Position numbers and translations under genes: made by a program | Source of the DNA: UBA9619 sp964630665 | Lineage (GTDB): Bacteria > Pseudomonadota > Gammaproteobacteria > Arenicellales > UBA868 | Assembly (NCBI GenBank): GCA_964630665.1 | Contig: CAZVVN010000016.1 | Location: 1-52,280, forward strand | Reading direction: 5' to 3' | Length of the DNA: 52,280 bases | Shown: positions 8,588 through 17,612 of the stretch, one piece after another | Position numbering within the stretch: position 1 is the stretch's first letter | Layout of the letters: the number at the start of each line of letters is the position of its first letter | The notes under the pieces: generated by a model | What the model was told of the DNA's origin: nothing | Seen by the model: only the letters and a program-made list of their open reading frames with translations | Database searches by the model: none

Positions 8588-10741
8588 TCAGGCGGGCCCG
8601 AACCCGAGCACCCGTCGCGCGCGTCGCCGTTGCAGCAGCGCGATGAACCTGTCGGCCAGTCGCTGCCGCAGACGTTCCAGCCAGCCCGGGTTGTGCACCA
8701 CATCAATGCGGTAAAAAGACGGGCACAGCACTGCCGCTTCGGCGACTTCGCCACAGTTGCCGCAACCGACACAGCTCTGATCGATGTGCGCCACCGGGTC
8801 GTCGCGCAGCGGGTCATCGAGGGTCTTCAGTGACAGCGAGGGGCAACCGGATAGGCGTATACAGGCGTGATCACCGGTGCAGACTTCTTGGTCGACGCCG
8901 AAACGCGGCTTGACCAGGCGCTGACCGTCAGTGATCGCCTGGCTGGCCAGTGGTTTTTCGCGACGCTGCCGGTTGAGCATGCACTCCGACGAGGCGACGA
9001 TCACTTTCGGTCCTTCGTGTTCGACGCTCAGCGCTTCTTTGAGCGTCTCCCGGACCTTGCCGACATCGTAAGTGTGATCGACCTCCCGAACCCAGTCGAC
9101 GCCGATGCCCTTGACCGCCGCGCTGATCGGGTGACGGGTGGATTTTGACCGGTTTTCGGCGCGCGAAGACGGGAGGTCCTGACCACCTGTTGCTGCAGAA
9201 TAAAAATTGTCGACCACCACGATCACACTGTCGGACTTGTTGAAAACAGCATTGCCGATACTCGAGGTCAGACCGTTGTGCCAGAAACCACCGTCACCGA
9301 TGATCGAGACGGGCCGTCGACTGCCGCCTCCGTCAAAGGCCGCGTTGGAGGCCGGTCCCAGGCCGTAGCCCATCGTGGTGCCGCCGATCTCGAACGGTGC
9401 CAGACTGCCAAAAAGGTGACAACCGATGTCACCAGAGACCTGCAGCGGTCCGACGTCATTCTGCGCAAGTTTCATCGCCGCAAAGATGGGCCGTTCGGGA
9501 CAACCGGTACAGAAACTGGGCGGTCTGACCGGCACGCTGGTAGCCAGAGCGTTCATCGCGGCGCTGGCTGCAGGCAATGCCCCGGAACCGTTTCCGCGAG
9601 CCGGCAGCGTGTCCGGGGCATGGCTCTTAAGAAATTCGCTGACCCCGGTCAGTACATGCTGGCCGATGTACTCACCTGCAGGCGGCAGCACGTCCTTGCC
9701 GACCAGCTGTACGGTGCCGCGGGCCTTGTAAAGAATCGCTGCCAGGGCATCTTCAATGTAGGCGGGCTGGCCCTCCTCGACGACCAGGATCGCCTGCTTG
9801 CTCTCGCAGAACGCCAGAAATTCGGAATCGACCAGGGGGTAGGTCACATTCAGCACGTACAACGGAATCCGGCTGTCGCCGAAGACGTCGGCGAGCCCCA
9901 GACGCTGCAGCGCCCGGATCACACCGTTGTACATGCCGCCCTGCATAACGATGCCTACCGGCCCAGCGGACGGACCGAAGGTCTCGTTCAAGCCCTGACT
10001 GCGGATGAATTCCACTGCCGCCGGCCAGCGTTGATTGATTTTTTCCTGTTCGTGCGCGTAGGAGGCCGGCGGCAGAACGATACGGTCTGTCCGGCGGCGC
10101 GGCGCGTCCAGCGCTTTGCTCACAGTCAGCGGTGGCCGCCGGTTATCACTTGCCGTGAACGAGCCATAGACGTGACAGGCACGAATCCGAAGCTCCAACA
10201 TCACCGGTGTGTTGGACGCCTCCGAAAGTTCGAAAGCGTCTGCGACGGCCTTGACGATAGAGGGCAGGTTGGGTCGCGGGTCCAGCAGCCAGATCTGTGA
10301 CTTGGTGGCGTAGGCGTGGCTGCGCTCCTGCATGATCGAAGAGCCCTCCCCGTAGTCCTCGCCGATCAGAATCAACGCCCCGCCGGTAACCCCGCCGGAG
10401 GACAGATTGGCCAGTGCGTCGGAGGCCACGTTGATGCCGACCGGCGCCTTGAAGGTAACCGCACCGCGGATCGGATAATGCACAGAAGCCGCCAGCATTG
10501 CCGAGGCAGCCGACTCCGAAGCATTAGCCTCGTAGTGCACATCGAGCTCGGCCAGCACGTCCTGGGCATCAGCCAGCACGTCCATCAAATGAGAAATTGG
10601 GGCACCCTGGTAACCCCCGACATAACCGACGCCACACTGCAGCAGGGCCTTGGTGACCGCCAGGATCCCCTCGCCGCGGAACTCTTCTCCTGCCCCGAGT
10701 CGCAGTTTCTGGACTTCCTGTTTGAACGAGCGTTCAGCCAT
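8588..10741 (-). CDS. iorA: Indolepyruvate ferredoxin oxidoreductase, alpha subunit
   Basis: This 717-residue thiamine-diphosphate enzyme carries a pyrimidine-binding domain (GYVGGYQGAPISHLMDVL), then a central domain, and a TPP pyrophosphate domain with SIIGDGGFWHNGLTSSIGNAVFNKSDSVIVVVDN. A ferredoxin-like C terminus has CTGDHACIRLSGCP followed by CVGCGNCGEVAEAAVLCP for [4Fe-4S] clusters. It acts in the cytosol on aryl 2-oxoacids from aromatic amino acids. The iorA-iorB order is standard. A terminator-like structure lies just upstream, so the pair probably has its own promoter in the ~40 bases before the start. Confidence 0.9.
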   Translation of the reverse strand: MAERSFKQEVQKLRLGAGEEFRGEGILAVTKALLQCGVGYVGGYQGAPISHLMDVLADAQDVLAELDVHYEANASESAASAMLAASVHYPIRGAVTFKAPVGINVASDALANLSSGGVTGGALILIGEDYGEGSSIMQERSHAYATKSQIWLLDPRPNLPSIVKAVADAFELSEASNTPVMLELRIRACHVYGSFTASDNRRPPLTVSKALDAPRRRTDRIVLPPASYAHEQEKINQRWPAAVEFIRSQGLNETFGPSAGPVGIVMQGGMYNGVIRALQRLGLADVFGDSRIPLYVLNVTYPLVDSEFLAFCESKQAILVVEEGQPAYIEDALAAILYKARGTVQLVGKDVLPPAGEYIGQHVLTGVSEFLKSHAPDTLPARGNGSGALPAASAAMNALATSVPVRPPSFCTGCPERPIFAAMKLAQNDVGPLQVSGDIGCHLFGSLAPFEIGGTTMGYGLGPASNAAFDGGGSRRPVSIIGDGGFWHNGLTSSIGNAVFNKSDSVIVVVDNFYSAATGGQDLPSSRAENRSKSTRHPISAAVKGIGVDWVREVDHTYDVGKVRETLKEALSVEHEGPKVIVASSECMLNRQRREKPLASQAITDGQRLVKPRFGVDQEVCTGDHACIRLSGCPSLSLKTLDDPLRDDPVAHIDQSCVGCGNCGEVAEAAVLCPSFYRIDVVHNPGWLERLRQRLADRFIALLQRRRARRVLGFGPA

Positions 10742-10780
10742 AAGTGTCAGTCTTGCCGTTGGCCAGCAGATACTATAAAC

Positions 10781-10823
10781 AAAAAAGCCGCTTCAGCCGC
10801 CGCGCCGCCCCCGCGGCAGCGGC
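10781..10823 (-). terminator. Intrinsic terminator-like hairpin
   Basis: On the minus strand GCCGCT and AGCGGC can form the outer stem. A GCCGC/GCGGC inner stem lies between them, and the structure is followed by six T residues (AAAAAA at 10781-10786 on the plus strand). It overlaps the last codons of the small membrane-protein gene at 10793-11032 and would separate it from iorA. Confidence 0.5.
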
Positions 10824-11032
10824 CGGCCGGTAATGTGCCGATCCCAGAGGCGCTGCAGAAAATAGGCAAGCAGTGTCAGTAACACGCTGACCAGCAGCCG
10901 TTGGAAGGTGTCGTGACGCGGGACCAGGGCCGGCACCAGCAACAGTATCGTCACCAGCCAGGTGCTCCAGATCGCTAGCCACCCCAGCCGGTAGAGCGGC
11001 CGAAGAAAATTGGTTTTTCGGGGTGTTTTCAC
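10793..11032 (-). CDS. Small membrane protein, unknown
   Basis: This 79-residue frame starts with GTG and has two hydrophobic stretches (about residues 15-35 and 46-60) separated by a charged loop (RHDTFQR). Arg-rich flanks (RPLPRGRRGG at the C terminus) fit the positive-inside rule. No clear ribosome-binding site is seen and no family is recognised. It ends inside a terminator-like hairpin, which supports a real transcript end here. Confidence 0.45.
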   Translation of the reverse strand: MKTPRKTNFLRPLYRLGWLAIWSTWLVTILLLVPALVPRHDTFQRLLVSVLLTLLAYFLQRLWDRHITGRPLPRGRRGG

Positions 11033-11181
11033 CAGGTTGACGGCAACGCCGGCTCACAAGGCAGGTCGGCACAGCATAACAAATGCCGGCATCCTTCGAG
11101 AGCACCGGGTTGGTTAGAATAAAAAACCCATCGGGCGCTCAGAGCGACCGGCATTAACCGGCCAGCGGGAGGAACGGGCAT

Positions 11182-11496
11182 ATGGTGATCGTCGTATTCG
11201 AGTTCGAACCGGTTGAGGCTCTCAAGGAGCGCTACTTCGAGCTGGCAACAGCCCTGCGCGAGGAGGTCGAAAAGATCGAAGGGTTCATCTCGGTCGAGCG
11301 CTTCGAGAGCATCAACAAGGCCGGGCATTTCGTCTCGCTGTCCACCTGGCAGGACATGGCCGCGGTCAAACGCTGGCGCGAGCACCTGCAGCACAGTGCG
11401 GCCCAGGACGAGGCCAAGTCCCGTAACATCTTTCGTGATTACCGGATCCGGGTGGCGGAAGTGGTCCGTGATTACGGCAAGGGAGAATCAGCCTGA
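11182..11496 (+). CDS. Antibiotic-biosynthesis-monooxygenase (ABM) fold protein
   Basis: The 104-residue protein fits the dimeric alpha/beta-barrel ABM fold. A first strand VIVVFEFEPV is followed by a helix (LKERYFELATALREEVEKIEGF), a strand ISVERFES, the FVSLSTWQD segment and a terminal helix. Proteins of this kind include heme-degrading and quinol monooxygenases as well as many without known activity. A GGGAGGAACG ribosome-binding site precedes the ATG. The gene ends 9 bases inside the converging amidase gene. Confidence 0.8.
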   Translation: MVIVVFEFEPVEALKERYFELATALREEVEKIEGFISVERFESINKAGHFVSLSTWQDMAAVKRWREHLQHSAAQDEAKSRNIFRDYRIRVAEVVRDYGKGESA

Positions 11497-12912
11497 CGGG
11501 CGCGGATCGATCGGCACCGCAGACGCCAGACCCAGCTCGGCCTCCATGTGCTGGCAGGCGCGCAGCAGGTCGGCCTCAGCGCGGGGGCGGCCGATCACCT
11601 GCAGCCCGACCGGCAGCCCGCTGCTGGTGTAACCGACCGGCAGGCTGAGCGCCGGACAGGCCGTCATCGTCACCGCAAAAGTGATCGCGATCCAGTCGAT
11701 GTAGGTCTTTGTCGGCTGGCCCGCAATGGTCTCAACATAGCGTTGTTCCATCGGAAACGGCGGCACCGAGACCGTCGGGCAGAGCAGCAGGTCGTATTGT
11801 TCGAAGAACGCCGCCACATCCTGCGCCAGCCGCCAGCGCACCCGTTCGGCCTCGAGCAGTTCTGCGTTGCTGACCGCAAGTCCTTTTTCGATGTTCCAGA
11901 CGATCTCCGGAGCGATCTGCTCGCGGTGCGCTTCCAGCAGATCTTCCATCATCAGCGCAATCAGCACGGCACGCAGCGTTTGAAACGCCTCGATCGCACC
12001 GGAGAAATCCGGTGTATCGCGACAGACGTTGGCGCCGATTGCGGCAAAACCTTCAGCCGCACCGGCACAGATCTCCGCGACCTCGGGTTCCATCGGCACG
12101 ACGCCCAGATCCGGACTGAAGGCCACCCGACGCGGCATTGCCGCATTGCCGAGCGCCTGGCTGAACGACGGCCCCGCAGAGTCAAAAGACAGAGGATCAC
12201 CGGGACTGTGACCACTGCCGCCATCGAGCATCAGTGCCACGTCGGCAATGTTCCGCCCCATGGGACCTTCGACCCACAACGTGTCGAAGGCCGGCAACCG
12301 GGCGTTGCGGGGGACCCGTCCGGGGCTGGGCCTTAATCCCACCACACCGTTGAAACTCGCCGGGACTCTCAGGCTACCGCCCAGGTCGTTGCCCGTCGCC
12401 AGCCATACCATACCGGTGGCAAGGGCAACGCCCGATCCGCCCGACGACCCGCCGGCACTGCGGGTACTGTTCCAGGGATTGCGCGTGTGACCGAACACGG
12501 GATTGAACGTGTGGGCCCCGGCCCATTCCGGGACGTTGGACTTGCCGATCGGGATCGCACCGGACGCTTCCAGCCGGGCAACGGTGGCGTCGGACCACTC
12601 GGCAACAAAGTCGGCAAAAATAGGTGAGCCGTAGGTGGTCCGGACTCCGGCCAGGTCGTTGTAGTCCTTGACCGCGATCGGGATGCCCCACAGCGGGCCA
12701 CGCTCTGAGACCGGCGGCGGGTGGTCAGTCATACTGATCGCCCGTTCCCGCGCTTTGTCCAGGCACAGGATCGGCAACGCGTTGACCGCCGGATTGACCG
12801 ACTCGATACGCGCCGCAGCCGCCTCCACCAGTTCCAGCGGCGAGACGTCACCAGAAGCAAGCCGCCCGGCAACCTCGGTCGCGGTCATTCGGATCAGTTC
12901 GTCACCGGACAT
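11488..12912 (-). CDS. Amidase-signature family amidohydrolase
   Basis: This 474-residue enzyme has the Ser-cisSer-Lys triad of the amidase signature family: Lys82 (AVKDYND), Ser156 in AGGSSGGS and the nucleophile Ser180 in TGNDLGGS. It hydrolyses an amide to acid and ammonia; glutamyl-tRNA amidotransferase subunits share the fold, but no gatB/gatC is nearby. It follows a RidA gene by 21 bases on the same strand, which suggests a two-gene catabolic unit for a nitrogenous compound. The second amidase (15588-17006) is a distant paralogue. Confidence 0.9.
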   Translation of the reverse strand: MSGDELIRMTATEVAGRLASGDVSPLELVEAAAARIESVNPAVNALPILCLDKARERAISMTDHPPPVSERGPLWGIPIAVKDYNDLAGVRTTYGSPIFADFVAEWSDATVARLEASGAIPIGKSNVPEWAGAHTFNPVFGHTRNPWNSTRSAGGSSGGSGVALATGMVWLATGNDLGGSLRVPASFNGVVGLRPSPGRVPRNARLPAFDTLWVEGPMGRNIADVALMLDGGSGHSPGDPLSFDSAGPSFSQALGNAAMPRRVAFSPDLGVVPMEPEVAEICAGAAEGFAAIGANVCRDTPDFSGAIEAFQTLRAVLIALMMEDLLEAHREQIAPEIVWNIEKGLAVSNAELLEAERVRWRLAQDVAAFFEQYDLLLCPTVSVPPFPMEQRYVETIAGQPTKTYIDWIAITFAVTMTACPALSLPVGYTSSGLPVGLQVIGRPRAEADLLRACQHMEAELGLASAVPIDPRPSG

Positions 12913-12933
12913 CTTCGGACCTTCAATCCGTTA

Positions 12934-13332
12934 TCACAGGCGCCGGGCGACCATGTCGATCTCGACCAGTGCGTCACGCGCCAGTCCGGTCACACCAATG
13001 CAGGTTCTGGCCGGCAACCGCTGCGGCGGGAAATAGCTTTTGTAGACCTGGTTCATCTTTGCGTAATCTCGTTTGAATTCGGTCAGGTAGACCCGGCAGG
13101 ACAACACGTCGGCAAGGCTCAGGCCGATTCCTTCCAGAACAATTACCAGGTTGTCCATGACCCGCTGGGTCTGGGCCGCTACGCCGTCGGGCAGCGGCGC
13201 GTCATCGTCGTCGGGGTCGGTCGGCATCTGCCCGGTCAACTGTACCCAGCCATCGCATTCAACGGCGTGGCTGAACGGCGCCACGTGCGTCGGTGCCGCA
13301 TCGACGTTGTGAAATTCCAGCTTCGCTGTCAC
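12934..13332 (-). CDS. RidA (YjgF/YER057c/UK114) family protein
   Basis: The 132-residue protein matches the RidA family, whose archetype deaminates reactive enamine/imine intermediates. Visible marks are VQLTGQMPTD, a central helix VAAQTQRVMDNLVIVLEGIGLSLADVLSCRVYLTEF and the conserved end ARTCIGVTGLARDALVEIDMVA, whose Arg is the carboxylate-binding residue in the archetype. GTG at 13332 is preferred because AAGGAG lies 8 bases upstream; the longer frame to 13620 lacks family similarity. It is probably cotranscribed with the downstream amidase. Confidence 0.88.
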   Translation of the reverse strand: MTAKLEFHNVDAAPTHVAPFSHAVECDGWVQLTGQMPTDPDDDDAPLPDGVAAQTQRVMDNLVIVLEGIGLSLADVLSCRVYLTEFKRDYAKMNQVYKSYFPPQRLPARTCIGVTGLARDALVEIDMVARRL

Positions 13333-13373
13333 GCTACTTTCTCCTTCCGGTGGCGCCGACCAGTAGTGATCTG

Positions 13374-13568
13374 TCAGTGGCCCGTTTCCGCACCAGTGAG
13401 GCTTAGGCTTAGTGCATCGCTGGTAGCGTACACCGCCAACGCCACGATGATACCGGTGAAGACAACGCCGATAATCCCCAGAATGATGACCAGTAACAGA
13501 CCCAGGATTGGCCAGATGTAGAGCAGGCCGTTGCAAAAGACCTGGATGAATCTGAAAGCCACTTCCAT
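13374..13568 (-). CDS. Small hydrophobic membrane protein, unknown
   Basis: This 64-residue frame is almost entirely hydrophobic between residues 8 and 47 (WPILGLLLVIILGIIGVVFTGIIVALAV), enough for one long or two short membrane helices. An AGGA stretch lies about 9 bases before the ATG. It lies 41 bases upstream of ridA on the same strand and may be cotranscribed. No family is recognised. Confidence 0.5.
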   Translation of the reverse strand: MEVAFRFIQVFCNGLLYIWPILGLLLVIILGIIGVVFTGIIVALAVYATSDALSLSLTGAETGH

Positions 13569-13841
13569 GTTCTTGTCCTGGCTCCTGCCGCTCGGATTTG
13601 AGAAGCCGCCTTGTGCTCACGGCGATCCGGTTTTCCCGGGGCGGGCCTTACGCTTTGCCGGGGCTTCTCCAGTCATGCGATTATATGGGGAGGCTGATTA
13701 TTTTTCGGATCTCACCTGCTTGAAAACGCTTCTACTGAACCAACCCGGCACATCGTCCGGCCTGTCAGGAACATCGAAAGCACAGGGCCCGGCTCTGTCC
13801 CAGCGTGTGGGCAGACTGCCAGATTCCGCGGGGTCGAAATA

Positions 13842-15215
13842 ATGCGATCAGCCCCTTTCACCGCGCTTGGGACGTTCGCCCATACCCCGAAGCGGGGGCA
13901 TCTGGAGATCATCGAGCACGGGCTCGTACCCGTCGACGCATCCGGCATCATCTCGGAGGTCATCAGACCCGGTCAGCCGCGCTACCAGGCGGTCCGGGAA
14001 CAGGCCGTCACCAGTGGCCAGCTGATCGAAGGCGGGCCGGGTTCGCTGTTCCTGCCCGGCATGGTCGACCTGCACATCCACGCGCCGCAGTGGCCGCAGC
14101 TCGGCCAGGCCCTGCACCTGCCACTGGACCGGTGGCTCAGCGAGTACACTTTCCCACTCGAGGCCCGCTACCTCGACCCAGCTCTGGCCAGGGCGGTCTA
14201 CCCGGAACTGGTCCAGACGCTGCTCGCCAACGGCACTACGACCGGGGTCTATTTCTCGAGCATCCACCAAGAAGCCAGCGAGGTACTGGCAAAGACCTGC
14301 CTCGATGCCGGTCAGAGAGCCTTTGTCGGCCGAGTCGTGATGGATGACCCCAGCCAGTGCCCGGACGACTACCGGGATGCGTCAGCCCGTGCCGGCCTTG
14401 ACGGCACGCTGGATTTCATCACCTTCGTCCGCGCGATGACGGGTAACGAGTCCGCTCTGGTGCAACCGATGGTGACCCCGCGCTTTATTCCCAGCTGCAG
14501 CGACCAGGCCCTCGAAGGACTCGGCAACATGGCTGGCGACCAGCAGTGCCGCGTCCAGACCCACTGCTCGGAAGGCGACTGGCAACACCAGTTCGTAATC
14601 GACCGATTTGGCCACAGCGACACCTACATGCTGCGTGAGTTCGGGCTGCTGCGACCGGGCTCGGTGCTGGCCCACGCGAATTTCCTCTCCGGGCCCGACA
14701 TGCAGACCATCGCTCAGGAGAAAGCCGGCATTGCGCACTGCCCGCTTTCCAATGCCTACTTGGCCAACAGTGTTTTCCCGCTGCGCCAGGCACTGGACCT
14801 GGGCCTTAGAGTCGGACTGGGTACGGACATCGCCGGCGGGCCGAGCCCCTCGCTGTTCGAGAACTGCCGCTACGCCATCAGTTCTTCACGGATGCTCGAG
14901 GACGGCGTGGATCCCGCCCGTTCCGCTGAACAACGGGGGCGGGCCGGATCACGGATCGACTTTATGGAGGCCTACTGGCTGGCAACTGCCGGGGGCGCCC
15001 AGGTGCTGGACATTCCGGTGGGCCGGTTCGAACCGGGCTGCTGTTTCGATGCCCTGCTGGTGGACCCCAGCGGGCCACACAGCAACATCCTTTGCCACCC
15101 TGGCATCAGTGACACTGCCAAGGCGTTGTTCCAGAAGGTGCTCTACCATCTCACCCGCTCTGATATCCGCAAGGTCTGGGTGGACGGTGTACTGGTGCTG
15201 AATCAGAACCGCTGA
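13842..15215 (+). CDS. guaD: Guanine deaminase
   Basis: The 457-residue amidohydrolase-superfamily enzyme converts guanine to xanthine and ammonia. The metal motif HIHAPQ (His78, His80 in MVDLHIHAPQWPQLG) is the guanine-deaminase version. It is followed by PLDRWLSEYTFPLEARY, a metal-binding VQTHCSE, AHANFLS and the catalytic LGTDIAGGPSPS. Length and motif order match bacterial GuaD. The next steps of purine catabolism (xanthine dehydrogenase) are not in the window. It is divergent from the RidA/amidase unit. Confidence 0.92.
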   Translation: MRSAPFTALGTFAHTPKRGHLEIIEHGLVPVDASGIISEVIRPGQPRYQAVREQAVTSGQLIEGGPGSLFLPGMVDLHIHAPQWPQLGQALHLPLDRWLSEYTFPLEARYLDPALARAVYPELVQTLLANGTTTGVYFSSIHQEASEVLAKTCLDAGQRAFVGRVVMDDPSQCPDDYRDASARAGLDGTLDFITFVRAMTGNESALVQPMVTPRFIPSCSDQALEGLGNMAGDQQCRVQTHCSEGDWQHQFVIDRFGHSDTYMLREFGLLRPGSVLAHANFLSGPDMQTIAQEKAGIAHCPLSNAYLANSVFPLRQALDLGLRVGLGTDIAGGPSPSLFENCRYAISSSRMLEDGVDPARSAEQRGRAGSRIDFMEAYWLATAGGAQVLDIPVGRFEPGCCFDALLVDPSGPHSNILCHPGISDTAKALFQKVLYHLTRSDIRKVWVDGVLVLNQNR

Positions 15216-15263
15216 GCGGCCGGTGCTTGCTGCCCGCGTCGTGGGGCTTGGCCCGCAGGCGCG

Positions 15264-15473
15264 TTAGTGCTTGGGACGGCGCATGGCGATATTGTGCAGC
15301 TTGATCAGCACCGCCATCGCCTGGTGTTCGGCTGGCAGATCTTCGTCGAGCAGATCCTTACAAAGCGCCGTGGCCGAAGACAGGTTACCCGTCAGGCTGT
15401 AAGCCGTCATGACCGCTTCCTGAGCGATCTGTGCCGACCGGGCCGTAAGGTTCGACGCCTGTTGTGGGTTCAA
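15264..15473 (-). CDS. Small helical protein, unknown (TTG start)
   Basis: This 69-residue frame starts at TTG with CAGGAG seven bases upstream. The sequence (NLTARSAQIAQEAVMTAYSLTGNLSSATALCKDLLDEDLPAEHQAMAVLIKLHNIAMRR) is predicted almost fully helical and has protein-like composition. No family is recognised. An AT-rich stretch at about 15540-15580 separates it from the amidase upstream and may contain its promoter. Confidence 0.5.
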   Translation of the reverse strand: MNPQQASNLTARSAQIAQEAVMTAYSLTGNLSSATALCKDLLDEDLPAEHQAMAVLIKLHNIAMRRPKH

Positions 15474-15587
15474 GCGAGTACTCCTGTCGTGGACTTAACT
15501 TTGGATATGCGGTCGGGGAGCGGGTTTTTCAAGAGCCATCTCTGTGTCTTAATAGATTTTTCTATTTTTTAACAATATCTTACGGAT

Positions 15588-17006
15588 TCAGCCTTCGCGT
15601 GCCCAGAGTTCGCGGGCGAGCACCCCGACCCGTGCCTCGATGGCCTCGATCGCGTCCAGGATCAGGTCTTCGCGATAGCGCCGGCCGACAACCTGGATTC
15701 CAGCCGGCAGGTCTTCGACCAGGCCGATCGGCACCACCCCCGCAGGCAGGCTGACAAAGTTGATACCGGTGCTGTACATCGCGGCCCGGAATACGTCGTA
15801 GGTTTCTTCAAACGACTGGGCATCACAGTCCCACGCCGGCGTCGGGCGCATGAAATACGGTGTCAGCACCAGCGGGTACTGGTCCAGGAAAAGCTCCCAC
15901 TCCCGGGTCATGGTGGAGCGCTCCTTGATGCCGACCCGGTACTCATCGGCGTTGGCAACCTGGCCTATCTGAAAGTACCACTGGAAGATCTGCTGGATGG
16001 TCGCGCTGCCGTGCTCGCGCACCATCGGCATCATGAAGGTCTCAAGCTCACTGCCCAGCAGATCGAACCAGCCCTTGGCAGCGGCCTCGATCGACGGCGT
16101 CGTCACCTCCTCGACCTGGTAACCGGCGTCGCTCAGATAACCGGCAGCACGGTCGATCCCGGTGAGGAGTTCGGGATGGATCGGATAACCGTAGGACTCA
16201 CGGGTTACAGCCACCTTGAGCGTACCGGGATCCGGCCAGCCGTCGAACGGCACCGGCACCCAGAACGGGTCGTGCGGGTCGCGCTGAGCCATGATCCGGG
16301 TAGCGACGCGTACGTCCCGCACTTCGCGGCAGATCGCCCCCTGCACCGACATCAGCTGCGCCAGCAGGCCGCGCTCGGGCGGCATAGCCGACCCTACAAA
16401 ATTAGCGATTCGCCCAAACGACGGCTTGACCGTCGCCAGCCCGCAGAAGGACGAGGGACAACGTAGCGAACCACCGATGTCATTGCCGTGATGGATGGGC
16501 CCGAAGCCCGCCGCGGCAGCCGAACTGGCACCCCCTGACGACCCGCCGGGGCAGGCGTCCTCGTGCCAGGGGCTGAAAGTACGGCCGTTGAGCGGATTGT
16601 CAGTGGTCAATCGCATCGAAAATTCGGGGGTGTTGGTCCGCCCGACGATGATCGCACCGGCGTTTTTGAGGTTGCGTACCACCGGCGAGTCGCTGGGTGC
16701 AATGCTGTCCTTGAGCACCGGCAGACCGTTGGGTGTGGGCTCACCTTCGACATCGATATTGGATTTGATGGTGACCGGCACCCCGTACAGCGGGCCCGGT
16801 TCGGTCCCCGCGGCCAGTGCTCGGTCGGCGGACCGGGCCTGGTCCATGGCCCGCTCGGAATGATCGTAGACGATCGCGTTGAGCGCTGGGTTACGCTCAG
16901 CGATTCGCTCCGTGACCGAGGCCATGACGGCCTCGCAGGAGAAGGTCTTGCGCCGGATACCCTCGGCGATTTCGCAGGCGCTCAGCTGCCATAGTGGGTC
17001 AGTCAT
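15588..17006 (-). CDS. Amidase-signature family amidohydrolase (second copy)
   Basis: The 472-residue enzyme has catalytic Lys81 (VTIKSNID), Ser156 (CPGGSSGGA) and nucleophile Ser180 (GNDIGGS). It resembles the acetamidase/6-aminohexanoate-type branch rather than GatA. It is clearly diverged from the amidase at 11488-12912. It lies convergent to guanine deaminase across a small gene, which supports a nitrogen-scavenging neighbourhood. Substrate unknown. Confidence 0.9.
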   Translation of the reverse strand: MTDPLWQLSACEIAEGIRRKTFSCEAVMASVTERIAERNPALNAIVYDHSERAMDQARSADRALAAGTEPGPLYGVPVTIKSNIDVEGEPTPNGLPVLKDSIAPSDSPVVRNLKNAGAIIVGRTNTPEFSMRLTTDNPLNGRTFSPWHEDACPGGSSGGASSAAAAGFGPIHHGNDIGGSLRCPSSFCGLATVKPSFGRIANFVGSAMPPERGLLAQLMSVQGAICREVRDVRVATRIMAQRDPHDPFWVPVPFDGWPDPGTLKVAVTRESYGYPIHPELLTGIDRAAGYLSDAGYQVEEVTTPSIEAAAKGWFDLLGSELETFMMPMVREHGSATIQQIFQWYFQIGQVANADEYRVGIKERSTMTREWELFLDQYPLVLTPYFMRPTPAWDCDAQSFEETYDVFRAAMYSTGINFVSLPAGVVPIGLVEDLPAGIQVVGRRYREDLILDAIEAIEARVGVLARELWAREG

Positions 17007-17114
17007 ACTGGTCGTCCAAGTCAGAAGGTGAATAAGCCAGGATCGGCAAGGGTCCGATTCTACCGGCCCCGCCCGTCACGACCGAATCCGCCTCCGGCAC
17101 CGGACCGGCGGGCC

Positions 17115-17255
17115 TCACTCGGACAGCGGGTCATTGTCGCGGGGCTTTCGCCGGTAGCCGGTTCGCAGCCGGTGGCGGGCCGGCTTGTTGAAACTCGGGG
17201 CGTGCCGGGCGACCGGGTTGCGGGGCTTTGATCGGGGTTTCTTCTTCGCTGCCAT
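17115..17255 (-). CDS. Very basic 46-residue protein
   Basis: Reading from the ATG at 17255 gives a 46-codon frame that begins MAAKKKPRSKPRNPVARHA and ends at TGA with NDPLSE. It is extremely rich in Lys and Arg and contains an RNPVARHAPSFNK segment. This recalls short basic proteins (RNPVA-x-FNK type) found in many proteobacteria, possibly RNA- or ribosome-associated; the resemblance is from memory and unverified. It is in a different frame from the longer open frames of this stretch. A GAGG lies about 13 bases upstream of the start, which is weak. Confidence 0.55.
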   Translation of the reverse strand: MAAKKKPRSKPRNPVARHAPSFNKPARHRLRTGYRRKPRDNDPLSE

Positions 17256-17270
17256 GTGCTCGCTTGTGCC

Positions 17271-17504
17271 TCAACCCGACCCGGGCAGAACGATGCGCAC
17301 CCGGGGTGTGGTGTCCTCGTCCGGGTCCTCCTGAAGCATTTCTTGCTTGAGCTCGCAGCGGCAACCGCCTCCGGCACATCCAGCTACCGACAGCACGAGG
17401 AACAACGTGACCAGAACCCCGGGCCGGATCCACCCGCAGACTCCGGTCCTCGGTATCACGGCGACCGGTACCCGCGGGCCGCAGTCAACGGGGCAAGCCT
17501 GCAC
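17271..17504 (-). CDS. Possible small lipoprotein
   Basis: The 77-codon frame contains a hydrophobic stretch and lipobox, LVTLFLVLSVAGC, followed by a Cys/Gly-rich start of the mature part and an acidic tail (EMLQEDPDEDTTPRVRIVLPGSG). Only GTG starts are available (17504 or the one beginning VIPRTG), and neither has a clear ribosome-binding site, so the N terminus is uncertain. It lies 15 bases upstream of the basic 46-residue gene on the same strand. Confidence 0.4.
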   Translation of the reverse strand: MQACPVDCGPRVPVAVIPRTGVCGWIRPGVLVTLFLVLSVAGCAGGGCRCELKQEMLQEDPDEDTTPRVRIVLPGSG

Positions 17505-17612
17505 ACAATCTCATCCATAAAGTCACCACTTCGCCACAGGGCAGTCACACCCGGGTCATGTGCTGCGGCCACACTTCCAGTCTCCTCCAGGTTTTCATTC
17601 TTCATTACTTGT

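Noticed and set aside
9278..10300. Long open frame (about 340 codons) on the plus strand within iorA
   Set aside because: It is antisense to the clearly conserved iorA gene, and its sequence has no recognisable domain; GC-rich third positions create such mirror frames.
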